This document shows, one piece after another, positions 53,843-64,000 of a stretch of DNA of 64,000 bases. The stretch is taken from NCBI GenBank assembly GCA_016125155.1, contig WGMI01000002.1:1-64000 (forward strand), read 5' to 3'. A program made the translations under genes and the position numbers. The notes beneath the pieces are model-generated. The model was not told where the DNA came from and made no database searches. It worked only from the letters and a program-made list of their open reading frames with translations. Within the stretch, counting starts at the first letter, position 1. Every line of letters starts with the position of its first letter. The stretch comes from a bacterium. GTDB lineage: Bacteria > Bacteroidota > Bacteroidia > Flavobacteriales > Schleiferiaceae.

Positions 53843-55246
53843 ATGGAAGAATACGACGATCCCGGCCTCGAAGCGTTGGTGCGTCGCTACGAGGAGATGA
53901 TCGAAGAAGGGCGTACCCAGTTCTTCGACGCCGACGAGTACGAACAGATTTCCGACTATTACTACGATACCGGCAAACTGAACAAGGCGCTTCAAACCAT
54001 TGAGCGCGCCGAAGACCAACATCCGTATTCGTCGGTTTTCCCTTTGCGCAGAGCCCAGTTCCTCACCGCTGCCGACAAGGTAGACGAGGCGTTGGAAGCC
54101 CTGACCAAGGCGGAGCACCTCGATCCAGAAAACCCGGAACTGCTCATGGCCCGGGGAGCGATTTTCTCCAAACAAGGACAGCACCAAAAGGCCATCGGAC
54201 TCTTTAAACAGGCCTATTCCCGCCACGAATTTCCCGAAGAGGTCCTCGTACACCTCGCCAACGAATACCAAAACATCGGGAACTACGAACTGGCCATCAA
54301 GCACTACAAGGAAGTGCTGAGAAACGACCCTGAGGACGATCTCAGCCTCTACAATTTGTCGCTGTGCTTCGACCTGATCAACAAAAACGACAAAGCCATT
54401 GAGTATTTCAATGCCTTTATCAATCAGGAGCCGTATATGGAACAGGCGTGGTACCACCTCGGGGTGACCTATGCCAAGGAGCGACAAATGGACAAGGCCT
54501 TGTGGGCCATCGACTACGCCCTGCTGATCGACGAAGAATTTACGGCAGCTTATTACGAGAAAGCCCGAATTCTGGAGCGCATGGAGCGTTTTGAAGAAGC
54601 AGCCGAAACCTACAGGATGAGCTTCGAAAACGACGAGCCCACGGGGTATGGTTTCTACAAAATGGCCAACTGTTACCGCCAGATGGGCGATATGCGCAAG
54701 GCCTGGGTCTATTTTACCAAGGCCGTCGCCGAAGATCCCGAATTGGACGAAGCCCACCTCGAATTGGCCTTGTTATTGGACGAACTCGATCGGAGCCACG
54801 AAGCGATTTTCCACGTGCGCAAGGCTGTTCAGCTCGATCCTGAAAACGCGGACTACCTCTTTTTGTGTGCCGAAGTTCACAACCGCGCCGGGTTGAAAGA
54901 CGAAGCCTGCGGGTATTACGAAGAAATCATGGCCTTGGGCTATACGGAACCCGATTTGTACACCGAATATGCCGAAGTGCTGTTTGATCTGGACGAAATC
55001 GAGGAGGGCATGGACCTGCTCTACCGAGGGGCCCAATTGAATCCGCTCAGCGCAGACATTCGGTTTCGCTTGGCGGGCTATCTGCTGTCGATTCAAGAAA
55101 CCGACGAAGGGTTGATCTACTTCAAACAAGCCCTCGAAATCGACGCCCAGCGCGTAGAGTTCTTTTTCGATCTCTTTCCGCAGTTTCTCGACCAGCCCCG
55201 GGTTGTGCAGATGATCGATCAGCACAGCAAACAACGCAAAGGATGA
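53843..55246 (+). CDS. Cytoplasmic tetratricopeptide-repeat protein
   Basis: This 467-residue protein is built almost wholly of TPR units, about ten, for example ADKVDEALEALTKAEHLDPENP, YELAIKHYKEVLRNDPEDD and MRKAWVYFTKAVAEDPELDEA. There is no signal peptide. The composition is strongly acidic. The stop overlaps the DUF368 start as ATGA. The TPR-DUF368-aroE order recurs in Bacteroidota. Confidence 0.9.
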   Translation: MEEYDDPGLEALVRRYEEMIEEGRTQFFDADEYEQISDYYYDTGKLNKALQTIERAEDQHPYSSVFPLRRAQFLTAADKVDEALEALTKAEHLDPENPELLMARGAIFSKQGQHQKAIGLFKQAYSRHEFPEEVLVHLANEYQNIGNYELAIKHYKEVLRNDPEDDLSLYNLSLCFDLINKNDKAIEYFNAFINQEPYMEQAWYHLGVTYAKERQMDKALWAIDYALLIDEEFTAAYYEKARILERMERFEEAAETYRMSFENDEPTGYGFYKMANCYRQMGDMRKAWVYFTKAVAEDPELDEAHLELALLLDELDRSHEAIFHVRKAVQLDPENADYLFLCAEVHNRAGLKDEACGYYEEIMALGYTEPDLYTEYAEVLFDLDEIEEGMDLLYRGAQLNPLSADIRFRLAGYLLSIQETDEGLIYFKQALEIDAQRVEFFFDLFPQFLDQPRVVQMIDQHSKQRKG

Positions 55247-56169
55247 CCGACCTTTTCAAGCGCTTTTTCCCAGTCTATCTCAAAGGAGTGGGCATGGGTG
55301 CCGCCGATGTGGTACCCGGTGTAAGTGGAGGAACCATCGCGTTTATTTCCGGCATTTACGAACGGCTTATTGGGGCCATTCGCTCAATCGGATGGCCGGC
55401 CCTACAGATCTTGTTTCGACAAGGTTTCTCGGCCTTTTGGAGGCACGTAGACGGGGCGTTTTTACTTTCGTTGTTCCTCGGGATTCTCACCAGCGTGCTC
55501 AGCCTTGCTAAGTTGATTGGCTATTTGCTCGAGCACGAAGCCGTGGCCTTGTGGAGTTTCTTTTTCGGGCTGATTTTGGCGAGTGCCTGGGCGGTGGGGT
55601 TCAAAGTCAAGCAATGGAATCCGGTGGCCATCGGTTTTCTGCTCACTGGAGGCTTGCTGGCTTGGTGGGTGGGCATTGCGACGCCCGCAGAAACCCCCGA
55701 GCACTATCCCTTTGTATTTCTCAGTGGGGCCATTGCGATATGCGCCATGATTTTGCCGGGCATTTCGGGAAGCTTTATCCTCTTGCTGCTCCGCAAATAC
55801 GAGTTTATTCTCGACGCCGTCCGCACATTGAACCTCCCTGTTTTGCTCGTGTTTATGGCGGGTTGTTTCTTGGGTTTGGTTTCGTTTGCCCGTCTGCTCG
55901 GGTATTTGTTTCGAAAGTTTCACGATGCCACCATCGCGATGATGATCGGTTTTATGCTCGGTTCCCTGCCCGTTGTCTGGCCGTGGAAAAACGTCTTGGA
56001 GTGGAGGCAAAACAGCCATGGCGAGTCTGTGCCCTTCCGGTACGAAGCCGTTTGGCCTACTGCTTATTCGGGTGAAGCGCAAATAGGGCTTGCGGTGGGT
56101 TTGGCCATCGCAGGGTTTGCGCTGGTCTATGTCATCGAGAAGCGGTTTAACCAGTCCGAATCGGTATAG
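55243..56169 (+). CDS. DUF368 polyprenyl-phosphate transporter-like membrane protein
   Basis: This 308-residue protein has about eight or nine membrane helices. The signature GMGAADVVPGVSGGTIAFISGIYE at the N-terminus and its internal echo MILPGISGSFILLLLRKYE define DUF368. Members of this family (for example PopT) have been linked to undecaprenyl-phosphate recycling across the membrane. It is coupled to the TPR gene upstream and followed after 5 bases by aroE. Confidence 0.9.
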   Translation: MTDLFKRFFPVYLKGVGMGAADVVPGVSGGTIAFISGIYERLIGAIRSIGWPALQILFRQGFSAFWRHVDGAFLLSLFLGILTSVLSLAKLIGYLLEHEAVALWSFFFGLILASAWAVGFKVKQWNPVAIGFLLTGGLLAWWVGIATPAETPEHYPFVFLSGAIAICAMILPGISGSFILLLLRKYEFILDAVRTLNLPVLLVFMAGCFLGLVSFARLLGYLFRKFHDATIAMMIGFMLGSLPVVWPWKNVLEWRQNSHGESVPFRYEAVWPTAYSGEAQIGLAVGLAIAGFALVYVIEKRFNQSESV

Positions 56170-56174
56170 CCCCG

Positions 56175-56924
56175 GTGCCCGCCGCTCCGCGATTCGAACT
56201 CGGCTTGATTGGCAAGCCGCTCGAGCACAGCTTTTCTCCGGCCTTTTTTGAACGACTTTGGAAAGAACGCGGGCTGAGTCGGCAGGGGCGCTATCGGCTC
56301 TTCGAATTGGACGACATCGGAGATTTGCCCGGGCTGCTCGAACGCGAGTCCCTCTTGGGTTTCAATGTTACCCTGCCCTTCAAACAAAGCGTACTGCCCT
56401 TTTTGGATGCGCTCGACGCGCATGCCCGCTCTATGGGTTCGGTCAATACGGTATTGATCAAGGGCGGCATCCTCATGGGGTTCAACACCGATTGGATCGG
56501 CTTTCAACAGTGCCTGCGGCAGGTCTACCCCGGTACTCTTCCTCAAAATGCCCTGGTATTGGGAACGGGTGGTGCCTCTAAAGCGGTTTGCTATGCCCTC
56601 GGGCAGTGGAACATCCCGTTCGAAGTGGTTTCGAGATCGGGTCCGAACGACTACGAAAGTCTAAAGGGGCGTTTGGGTGGTTTTGACTGCATTGTCCATT
56701 GCACGCCTTTGGGTACGTATCCCAGGGTTTCAGAAAGCCCCCCACTCCCCTACAACGAACTCCATCCGGGGCAAAGGCTTATCGATTTGGTGTACAATCC
56801 CCCGACTACGCGGTTTATGCACGAGGGGATCAAACGGGGGTTGAAGGCGGTCAATGGGCAGTCTATGCTCGAGGCCCAGGCCCTCGAAGCCTGGAAAATT
56901 TGGGAGCGCTTTGCGGAGATTTAA
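56175..56924 (+). CDS. aroE: Shikimate dehydrogenase AroE
   Basis: This 249-residue protein has a GTG start at 56175. It reduces 3-dehydroshikimate with NADPH. Substrate-binding SFSPAFF, the catalytic lysine K70 in NVTLPFK, D106 in GFNTDWIG and the nucleotide-binding VLGTGGASKAV are present. It is slightly shorter than typical (270 residues). It lies between DUF368 and DUF349 genes. Confidence 0.92.
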   Translation: MPAAPRFELGLIGKPLEHSFSPAFFERLWKERGLSRQGRYRLFELDDIGDLPGLLERESLLGFNVTLPFKQSVLPFLDALDAHARSMGSVNTVLIKGGILMGFNTDWIGFQQCLRQVYPGTLPQNALVLGTGGASKAVCYALGQWNIPFEVVSRSGPNDYESLKGRLGGFDCIVHCTPLGTYPRVSESPPLPYNELHPGQRLIDLVYNPPTTRFMHEGIKRGLKAVNGQSMLEAQALEAWKIWERFAEI

Positions 56925-57004
56925 CGGAAGAATCGCACAGGATGCGCCAGACGCCTCAGGCTTTCGCTATTTTTGGCGGGAAACCGTCAACTGCCCTGCT
57001 CCCC

Positions 57005-59059
57005 ATGGAGAATCAACACAACGAGGAGTTCCCCATCGAGAACTCTGCTGCGAACCCGATCGAACTGGTCCAAACCCAGGAAAAAGCCCCAGAACCTGAG
57101 GCTTCTCAGACCGAGCCGAACAATGACTCAACGGCCGATCCTGCGCCCGTTTTGGAGACCGAAACCGCGCCCGAAGCGGTAGAAATGGCTTCAGAAGTTG
57201 AAGTTCACCCTGTTGTAGAAAACTCAGAAGCCCCTGAAAATCGGTCGGTTGATACAAATGAAAACCCCAAAGCCGAAGCACCCTTAGAGGCACGAGTAGA
57301 CGAAGGGGAACCCGAAGCGGTAGAATCGGAAGACCACGCAGAGCACGAAGAACTCCCCGACCTCGGTTCTTTGGAAACCGAGGAACTGATTGCGCTGGCC
57401 GCCAAGTTGTTGGCCGAACGCGAAATCGCAGGTCTTCGCAATCCGATGGAATCGATCCAAGCCGTGTTGACCGACCGTTTCGATACCGATTATCGGTCTC
57501 AGCTCGAGGTTTTTAAGGCCGGGGGTGGCAACGAAATCGATTTTCGCGCGGAGTTGCCCCTGAAGGATGAGTTCCGCAAGGTGTTTCAACAATACAAAAA
57601 CAAGCGCCGGGACTACTACCAACTCATGGAGTCCCAGCTCAAAAAGAACCTCGAACTCAAGCAAGGCATCATCGAGGAACTCAGAACCCTCGCCCAGCGC
57701 CAAGACAACGTCGGCTCGTCATTTCAAGAGTTTCGGGCGCTTCAAGACCGTTGGAAGGCGATTGGCCCCGTGCCCAAAGCGGACAGCGACGAACTCTGGA
57801 AGACGTACCATTTCCACATCGACAATTTCTACGACCTGGTCCGCCTCGATCGGGAATTGCGCGATTTGGACTTCAAGCACAACCTCGCGCTCAAAACCGA
57901 ATTGTGCCAAAAGGCCGAAGCCTTGGTTGAAGAAGAAAAACTGGGCGAAGCCCTCTCCAAGCTCAATACCCTCCACCGAGAGTGGAAGGAAATTGGTCCG
58001 GTAGACCGCGAACACCGGGAAGTGCTGTGGCAGCGGTTTAAAGCCGCCACGCATCAAATGCACGTTCGGCGAGAAGAAGCCCAGCGCAAGAGCGCGGAAG
58101 AGCTCGAGCAGCGGTTGGTAGAGCAAGAAGAGCGGCTCATGGCCCTAGAGGCATTTGGGTGGGAGGGGATCGAAAAGCACTCGGGATGGCAAAAGGCCAC
58201 CGAGGAGATCGGCGTTTTGTTCGAAGCGTTCAAAAAGCTCGGTCGCCCGCGTCACCCCAAGAGCGAAGAGCTGTGGAACCGGGCCTTGACCCACTACCGC
58301 GGCTTTTTGCACACCAAGAATCAGTTCTACAAAGAGGTCAAGTCGGTTCAGAAGGAAAACCTCAAGCGCAAGCTCGAAATGGTGGCCCGGGCCGAAGCGC
58401 TGAAAGACAGCGAAGACTGGAACCACGCCGCCCGAGAATTGCGCAAACTCCAGGACGACTGGAAGCAAGTGGGTCCCGTGGCAGCCCGCGATGCAGACCG
58501 AACGTGGAAGGCCTTCCGCTCGGCCTGTAACCATTTTTTCGATCGGCTCAAGCAGCGGCACAAAGCGGAAGAAGACAAGCAAGACCAGCAGGTACAGGCC
58601 AAGCAGTCCGTACTCGACAAGTTGAAGAGCGCGGTGGAACAACCCGAAGCGCTGAGCTTGGAAACGGTGGAAACGCTGTCTGCCGAGTTTAGGAACCTCG
58701 GAAGGGGCAGTCAGAAAGAGCGGAATGTGGAACGCGATTTCGACCAGTGGGTGCGCAAGGCCTATGTAGCGCTCAACATCGATCAGGAAGAGTTGGAGCG
58801 CAAGCACTTCCAGGCCCGCGTGGAACGGATGTCGAGCTCGGGAGACGTAGACGCCCTCGATCGGGAACGCGAGCACCTGCGCCGCAAAATGGACGAACTG
58901 CAAAAGGACCTTCGGCAGTTGGAAAACAATATTTTGTTCTTCAGCAGCGGCAAAAAAGCCAATCCTTTCCTGACCCAAATCGAAGCTGAAATTGCCGCCA
59001 AGCGCACCACCTTGGAGGAGATCAAGGGGCAGTTGCGCACCTTGTCCAAGAGCGTTTGA
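57005..59059 (+). CDS. DUF349 repeat protein
   Basis: This protein has 684 residues from ATG 57005. The first 130 or so residues are acidic and low in complexity (Glu/Pro/Ala/Asn rich). About five DUF349 helical repeats follow, each with a W-K-x-I/V-G-P-V motif (DRWKAIGPVPK, REWKEIGPVDR, DDWKQVGPVAAR). The C-terminal coiled coil ends with LEEIKGQLRTLSKSV. DUF349 proteins are abundant in Bacteroidota and their function is not established. The longer open frame upstream is antisense-like coding through aroE and is not used. Confidence 0.9.
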   Translation: MENQHNEEFPIENSAANPIELVQTQEKAPEPEASQTEPNNDSTADPAPVLETETAPEAVEMASEVEVHPVVENSEAPENRSVDTNENPKAEAPLEARVDEGEPEAVESEDHAEHEELPDLGSLETEELIALAAKLLAEREIAGLRNPMESIQAVLTDRFDTDYRSQLEVFKAGGGNEIDFRAELPLKDEFRKVFQQYKNKRRDYYQLMESQLKKNLELKQGIIEELRTLAQRQDNVGSSFQEFRALQDRWKAIGPVPKADSDELWKTYHFHIDNFYDLVRLDRELRDLDFKHNLALKTELCQKAEALVEEEKLGEALSKLNTLHREWKEIGPVDREHREVLWQRFKAATHQMHVRREEAQRKSAEELEQRLVEQEERLMALEAFGWEGIEKHSGWQKATEEIGVLFEAFKKLGRPRHPKSEELWNRALTHYRGFLHTKNQFYKEVKSVQKENLKRKLEMVARAEALKDSEDWNHAARELRKLQDDWKQVGPVAARDADRTWKAFRSACNHFFDRLKQRHKAEEDKQDQQVQAKQSVLDKLKSAVEQPEALSLETVETLSAEFRNLGRGSQKERNVERDFDQWVRKAYVALNIDQEELERKHFQARVERMSSSGDVDALDREREHLRRKMDELQKDLRQLENNILFFSSGKKANPFLTQIEAEIAAKRTTLEEIKGQLRTLSKSV

Positions 59060-59068
59060 ACCGGGTGC

Positions 59069-61093
59069 ATGGATTTTAAAATCGAGGCCGATTTTCGTCC
59101 CACAGGCGACCAGCCAGCGGCCATTGACGCCTTGGTGGAGGGACTCGATCGGGGGGAAAAGTACCAGACCCTCTTGGGGGTCACGGGCTCGGGCAAGACG
59201 TTTACGGTGGCCAATGTCATTGAGCGCGTTCAGCGCCCCACCTTGGTCTTGAGCCACAACAAGACCCTGGCAGCCCAATTGTATGGGGAGTTCAAGCAGT
59301 TCTTTCCGCAGAACGCGGTCGAGTATTTCGTCTCGTACTACGACTACTACCAGCCCGAGGCCTATATCCCGAGCTCGGGTACCTACATCGAGAAAGATCT
59401 GTCGATCAACGCCGAGATCGAAAAAATGCGGCTCAGCACTACCTCTGCCCTGCTCTCAGGCCGCAGGGATGTTTTGGTCGTGGCCTCGGTTTCCTGTTTG
59501 TACGGCATCGGCAACCCCGATTCGTTTTACGGGCAAATGATCGAGCTGGCCCTGGGACAGCGCATTGCGCGCAACCAGCTCTTGCACGCCTTGGTGGCCG
59601 CGCTCTACAGCCGTACCGAAGCCGATGTGGGGCGGGGACAATTCCGGGTCAAGGGCGACGTGGTCGAAGTGTTTCCGGCTTATGGGGACCAAACGGTCCG
59701 GATTCACTTTTGGGGAGACGAAATCGAGCGAATCGAAATGCTCAATGCCATCGACCCTTCTATGGCAGAATCGCTGGAGGGCATTCGAATCTTTCCCGCC
59801 AACCTGTTCGTCACCGACAAAGACCAGCTCAACCGAGCCATTCACCAAATTCAAGACGATTTGGTGGCCCAAATCCGCTTTTTTTCGGATCAAACCAAAT
59901 TGCTCGAAGCCAAGCGCATTGAAGAGCGAACCAACTTCGATTTGGAGATGATTCGGGAGCTCGGTTATTGCTCGGGCATCGAGAACTACAGCCGCTATTT
60001 GGATGGACGAGAACCTGGAACCCGACCGTTTTGCCTGCTCGACTATTTTCCCAAGGACTTTTTGATGGTGATCGACGAAAGCCACGTTACCGTACCCCAG
60101 GTTCGGGCCATGTACGGGGGCGACCGATCGCGCAAAATCAACCTGGTCGAATACGGATTCCGCTTGCCCGCGGCCCTCGACAACCGCCCTTTGCGGTTTG
60201 AGGAATTCGAAGAGCTTCAAAATCAGGTGCTTCATGTAAGTGCTACCCCGGCCGACTATGAACTCGAGCGCAGTGGAGGGTCTTTTGTTCAGCAATTGAT
60301 TCGACCCACGGGTTTGCTCGATCCGCGCATTGAAGTGCGTCCCAGCGAACACCAAGTCGACGATCTTATGGAGGAAATCCGCCTCCGGGTAGAGCGAGAC
60401 GAGCGGGTTTTGGTCACCACGCTCACGAAGCGGATGGCCGAAGAGCTCACGAAGTACCTGACCCGCTATGGCATTCGATGTCGGTATGTGCATTCCGATG
60501 TTGACACTCTAGAACGCGTTGAGATTATGCGCGATTTGCGCCTGGGGTTGTTCGATGTACTCATTGGGGTCAATTTGTTGCGCGAAGGCCTTGATTTGCC
60601 CGAAGTGAGTCTGGTGGCCATTCTCGATGCGGACAAAGAGGGATTTCTCCGGTCAGAGCGCTCATTGGTTCAGACCATCGGTCGGGCGGCCCGCCACATC
60701 GAGGGTTTGGCGATTTTATACGCCGACAAAATGACCGACAGCATGGCCAAAACCATTGCTGAAACCGAGCGCAGGCGCAGCATTCAAGAGGCCTACAACA
60801 AAGCCCACGACAAAAAACCCGAGGCGCTGCGCAAATCGCGGGAGCAGATTTTGGCCCAAAGCCGTGCGGCCGGAGCCCCTGTGCCCTACGAATCGGAACT
60901 CCAGGCGGCTGTTCAGCGCAAAATGCAGGAGCCCAGCGCGCAGTACAACACCAGAGAGGGGCTCGAAAAGGAAATTGCCCGGGTGCGCAAAGAGATGGAA
61001 AAGGCGGCCAAAGCCTTGGATTTTATCGAAGCCGCGGTGCAGCGCGATGTGCTCCTCGCTCTGGAAGCCAAGCGGTCAACGGTTCGGGCGTAG
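59069..61093 (+). CDS. uvrB: Excinuclease ABC subunit UvrB
   Basis: This 674-residue protein has Walker A in [13 protein letters not shown], the damage-verifying beta-hairpin [14 protein letters not shown], helicase motifs including [12 protein letters not shown], and a C-terminal UVR domain ([25 protein letters not shown]) that contacts UvrC. Length and motifs are normal. It follows DUF349 by 9 bases, and its end overlaps the convergent outer-membrane gene by 18 bases. Confidence 0.97.
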   Translation: MDFKIEADFRPTGDQPAAIDALVEGLDRGEKYQTLLGVTGSGKTFTVANVIERVQRPTLVLSHNKTLAAQLYGEFKQFFPQNAVEYFVSYYDYYQPEAYIPSSGTYIEKDLSINAEIEKMRLSTTSALLSGRRDVLVVASVSCLYGIGNPDSFYGQMIELALGQRIARNQLLHALVAALYSRTEADVGRGQFRVKGDVVEVFPAYGDQTVRIHFWGDEIERIEMLNAIDPSMAESLEGIRIFPANLFVTDKDQLNRAIHQIQDDLVAQIRFFSDQTKLLEAKRIEERTNFDLEMIRELGYCSGIENYSRYLDGREPGTRPFCLLDYFPKDFLMVIDESHVTVPQVRAMYGGDRSRKINLVEYGFRLPAALDNRPLRFEEFEELQNQVLHVSATPADYELERSGGSFVQQLIRPTGLLDPRIEVRPSEHQVDDLMEEIRLRVERDERVLVTTLTKRMAEELTKYLTRYGIRCRYVHSDVDTLERVEIMRDLRLGLFDVLIGVNLLREGLDLPEVSLVAILDADKEGFLRSERSLVQTIGRAARHIEGLAILYADKMTDSMAKTIAETERRRSIQEAYNKAHDKKPEALRKSREQILAQSRAAGAPVPYESELQAAVQRKMQEPSAQYNTREGLEKEIARVRKEMEKAAKALDFIEAAVQRDVLLALEAKRSTVRA

Positions 61094-62521
61094 GGCTCTT
61101 TCGGATTCGTCAAAGTTGAGCGCAAAGCTCACGATAAGGGCCGCGCCGTATTGGTGCACATCCCCTTGGGCGGTCAGGTTTTGCAAAAAAGCAAACAGGT
61201 CGAGCGGATCGCTGTCCGAATTGGGCGCCGCGGTTGCTCTTCCTCCATACGACAACTGCGTGCCGAATATCCATTCCGTATTTCGCCATTCGTAGTGGGC
61301 GCCCAGATTCAGGTGGTACATATTCCAATTCATGCGCTCCAATCGAAATCCGCGACTCGATGATCCGCTTCCATAGGCAAACGACAGGTTGCTGCGCACC
61401 GAGGCGAGCAACTGCAAGTCGTTCGAAAGGGTTTTAGAGGCTGAAATACTCCAATTGAGCAGCGATCGGTTGCCCCCCCAAACCTCGGTTTCTCCGGGTT
61501 CAAAACCAGATGTCGCTCCTTGATTTCGAATAATGTCCGCTTGAACTTCGGGTATGATGACATACGGGTCGAGGGCCGACTCGTAGTTCAGCGCCAGCGA
61601 AACGGTCCATTTGGGCGCGCTGCGACTAACCCCGAGCGCCACGGACCAGGGATAGCGGTATCGGGGATCTAAGTCGTCTTCAAGGGCCGAGATGAGGAAG
61701 TTGGATCCCGAATCCGACTCCTGTATCCATTCCCTTCGCTCATAGCCCATTTTGCCATCTCGATAGACGGAGAACCCGGGCAGTGTTAGGGTCAAACCCG
61801 CCGACCATGGATCGCTTTTCCAGTTGACCCCCCCTTTGAGTTGAACCGAGGCCTGAAGGATTTTTACGTCTCGTTCAATTCCAGAATAGGCGTTGTATGA
61901 GGCCAATGAGTCGTCTTGCCGCCAATCGAATTGAGCCGATTCGACAAAAAGGTGGTTGCGGTAGATTCCGAAAATGCTGAACCCAATTCCCCAGTGCTCC
62001 GAAACGCGGTACCCAGAGCCAAAGACCCCCACGGTTTCGCGCAAATCACTCAACAGATTGTATCGACCAATCAATTCCCCTCCTGGGTCGGCATCGAGGA
62101 TTGCATTGCTCAATCCACTGTAAATGATCCTTCCTATTCCCCGCTGGTATAGCGCATAACCAAATGCCTGTCTCTTTCCAAACAGCGGCGTCTGTACGTC
62201 CCCTGCCAAAATGCCTGGAAGCGTGTTGACGAGCTGAACGCCAATATCTCGCCCCGGACCCAGGGCATCCTGGAAATCGATAAAATTGTAGTTGAACGTC
62301 AGACCGTTAAAGCTGATCCCCGATCCCTGTTCGCCGGGAAAAGCCAAGGTTGCCGGATTGACCACCACGGCACTTCGGTCAACCCGATTGCTCAAGGCCG
62401 AGCCATACAATAGTGAATTGACGGTCCCAATGGGAACCGTTTCGTAGTGGTTGTCTTGGCCTGAAGATTCGCAGAACCCCAGAACCGCCATCCCCATCGC
62501 CCAGAACCGAATCGACCTCAT
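61076..62521 (-). CDS. Outer-membrane beta-barrel protein (FadL-like)
   Basis: This 481-residue protein has a signal peptide ([22 protein letters not shown]). Alternating amphipathic strands run throughout, and an early [27 protein letters not shown] segment recalls the NPA motif of FadL/OmpP1-type transporters. The last residues form a terminal strand, [13 protein letters not shown]. It probably transports hydrophobic compounds; no substrate can be inferred. It is convergent with uvrB. Confidence 0.78.
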   Translation of the reverse strand: MRSIRFWAMGMAVLGFCESSGQDNHYETVPIGTVNSLLYGSALSNRVDRSAVVVNPATLAFPGEQGSGISFNGLTFNYNFIDFQDALGPGRDIGVQLVNTLPGILAGDVQTPLFGKRQAFGYALYQRGIGRIIYSGLSNAILDADPGGELIGRYNLLSDLRETVGVFGSGYRVSEHWGIGFSIFGIYRNHLFVESAQFDWRQDDSLASYNAYSGIERDVKILQASVQLKGGVNWKSDPWSAGLTLTLPGFSVYRDGKMGYERREWIQESDSGSNFLISALEDDLDPRYRYPWSVALGVSRSAPKWTVSLALNYESALDPYVIIPEVQADIIRNQGATSGFEPGETEVWGGNRSLLNWSISASKTLSNDLQLLASVRSNLSFAYGSGSSSRGFRLERMNWNMYHLNLGAHYEWRNTEWIFGTQLSYGGRATAAPNSDSDPLDLFAFLQNLTAQGDVHQYGAALIVSFALNFDESERALRPNR

Positions 62522-62561
62522 AGAAGCCGAAAATACGGCAGCCTACGAGGCCATCGGCTCA

Positions 62562-63992
62562 TTATTGCCCCTGACCCAGGCTGTAGCCCGGGACCGCATC
62601 GAAGGTGTACAGGTTCTCGGTTTTGATGCACTCCAACCCAGCAGACTCGAGCCTCAGCAGCAATTGGGCCACGGCGTCGCCCTTGGGATGAAGCCCCTCC
62701 GGACACAGAAAGCGACAGCGCCAATGGTCGGTGCAAAAGGTCTCGTCGAATCCTTGGGGCCAAACCTTGACACCGCGGTTGGTGATCATATTGAGCGAAA
62801 AGTCGGCCCGATCGGCGGTTTGCAGCATACGGGCAAGCGCATTGGCATCGCCCTCGGCCCACTCGACGAACACATCGACCCCCACCAAGGCTTTGGTCTG
62901 GGTCTTGGCGCGGACGTAGGCCGGAATGCGAATGGGTTCGGCAGCCCCAAAATGGACAGGGACAAAGTGACGGGGTTCCTGCCCCAGCCTTTCGACGACC
63001 GCTTGAGTAAATTGTTGGGTACTTAGCGCCTTTTGCGGGTCTCGGGCCATGTCTCGGGTATGGCAGCCATCTTCCAAAGTCTTGAGCCAAGCATTTTGAA
63101 TGCGCGTGGGCTCTGCTGTTAGACCGAGCTGGAGCAACATCATCACCGCGCTCTGCAGCAATCCAGAGGGATTGGCCAATCCCTTGCCCGCAATGTCGGG
63201 AGCGGAACCGTGAATGGCTTCGAACATGGCAAAATCGGCTCCAATGTTGGCCGAGCCCGCCAAACCGACCGAGCCCGCGATTTGCGCCACCACATCGCTC
63301 AAGATATCACCGTATAAATTCGGCAATACCACAACATCAAAAAGCCCCGGGGTATCGGCCATTCGGGCGGTGCCGATGTCGATGATCCAGTGATCGGTCA
63401 TGATGTCGGGATACCCCTTTGCCACTTCGTCAAATACCTTGTGAAACAGACCGTCGGTGGCTTTCATAATGTTGTCCTTGGTCATGCAGCTCACCTTTTT
63501 ACGCCCATTGACCCGCGCGTATTCAAAGGCATAGCGCACAATCCGCTCGCAACCCGGCCGGCTGATGAGTTTGAGGCATTGATACACCTCCTGGGTTTGC
63601 CGGTGCTCTATGCCGGCGTAGAGATCTTCCTCGTTTTCGCGAACAATCACCACGTCCAACTCCGGATGTCGGGTGGGCACATGCGGATGCAGCGCGCGCA
63701 CCGGACGCACATTGGCGAACAAACCGAGGGTTTTTCTCAAGGTGACGTTGAGGCTCTTATAGCCACCTCCCTGGGGGGTAGTGATGGGGGCCTTGAGCAG
63801 CACCCGGCAGTCTTTGAGGACAGCCCAGGCTTCTGGAGCAATGCCCGAAGTAACCCCGGAGAGGTAGACCTTTTCCCCGATTTCGATCGGAACAAATTCG
63901 AGGGGAACCTGAGCCTTTTGAAGAATCTCGATCACGGAATCCATGATTTCCGGTCCAATGCCGTCTCCGTGTGCCACAGCAATTCGCTTCAT
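62562..63992 (-). CDS. Isocitrate dehydrogenase, NADP-type with C-terminal extension
   Basis: This 476-residue protein has the decarboxylating dehydrogenase core: AHGDGIGPEIM at the N-terminus, SLNVTLRKTLGLFANVRPV for substrate phosphorylation-loop and Arg contacts, VVLPNLYGDILSD for metal Asp residues, and FEAIHGSAPDIAGKGLANP for cofactor. A C-terminal extension of about 140 residues, as in Thermus-type IDH, separates it from isopropylmalate dehydrogenase. It acts in the TCA cycle. Its promoter lies beyond the window edge. Confidence 0.9.
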   Translation of the reverse strand: MKRIAVAHGDGIGPEIMDSVIEILQKAQVPLEFVPIEIGEKVYLSGVTSGIAPEAWAVLKDCRVLLKAPITTPQGGGYKSLNVTLRKTLGLFANVRPVRALHPHVPTRHPELDVVIVRENEEDLYAGIEHRQTQEVYQCLKLISRPGCERIVRYAFEYARVNGRKKVSCMTKDNIMKATDGLFHKVFDEVAKGYPDIMTDHWIIDIGTARMADTPGLFDVVVLPNLYGDILSDVVAQIAGSVGLAGSANIGADFAMFEAIHGSAPDIAGKGLANPSGLLQSAVMMLLQLGLTAEPTRIQNAWLKTLEDGCHTRDMARDPQKALSTQQFTQAVVERLGQEPRHFVPVHFGAAEPIRIPAYVRAKTQTKALVGVDVFVEWAEGDANALARMLQTADRADFSLNMITNRGVKVWPQGFDETFCTDHWRCRFLCPEGLHPKGDAVAQLLLRLESAGLECIKTENLYTFDAVPGYSLGQGQ

Positions 63993-64000
63993 CGGGTTTG

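Noticed and set aside
56699-57004. N-terminal extension of the DUF349 protein
   Set aside because: The frame is open but overlaps aroE in another frame and has different composition; the ATG at 57005 begins the normal acidic N-terminus.

Overview
The window comes from a member of the Bacteroidota, probably close to the Flavobacteriales, with a GC-rich genome (most genes look roughly 55% GC by eye). Four things point there: a secreted metalloprotease with a C-terminal type IX secretion (Por) sorting domain; family-typical gene orders (mutL with two rhomboids and an EEP-family protein; a DUF368-aroE-DUF349 run); a bshA bacillithiol gene; and repeated use of the Bacteroidota -7 promoter box TAnnTTTG. 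It is mostly ordinary chromosome. There is no rRNA operon, CRISPR array or intact prophage.

Layout. 1-240: tail of an IS5-like transposase. 0.3-8.5 kb: tRNA modification (mtaB), an oligopeptide-type lipoprotein, an EEP-fold membrane protein, two rhomboids, mutL and a small membrane protein. 8.5-16.1 kb: a tightly packed same-strand run of a FIST sensor, a multi-PAS histidine kinase, a receiver-only regulator, a GH3/serine-hydrolase fusion and a MORN-repeat protein. 16.2-29.3 kb: bshA, a SUI1-like factor, dnaA, a thioesterase, the metalloprotease, an IMPACT protein, clpC, gyrA and a secreted TPR protein.

29.3-41.2 kb is the most distinctive part. It opens with a duplicated noncoding repeat. 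A DNA-damage group follows: a PA0069-type radical SAM protein, dinB, a short second dnaE, an SRAP (HMCES/YedK-like) protein and a self-cleavable-looking XRE-S24 regulator. A two-gene glycosyltransferase unit sits inside the group, and two tRNAs and a tail-less ssb follow it. I read this as a probable SOS/translesion regulon, not as a proven one.

41.2-64.0 kb: an M14 peptidase, a PhoD phosphatase, a small HTH regulator, a DUF6580 membrane protein, an FAD oxidoreductase, a PAP2 phosphatase, a START-like protein, tRNA-Met, an MBL hydrolase, a large protein of unknown function, two class V PLP enzymes coupled to glmM, a TPR-DUF368-aroE-DUF349-uvrB run, an outer-membrane barrel and isocitrate dehydrogenase. 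Many neighbours overlap by exactly 4 bases (ATGA or GTGA), and I used this to choose several starts.
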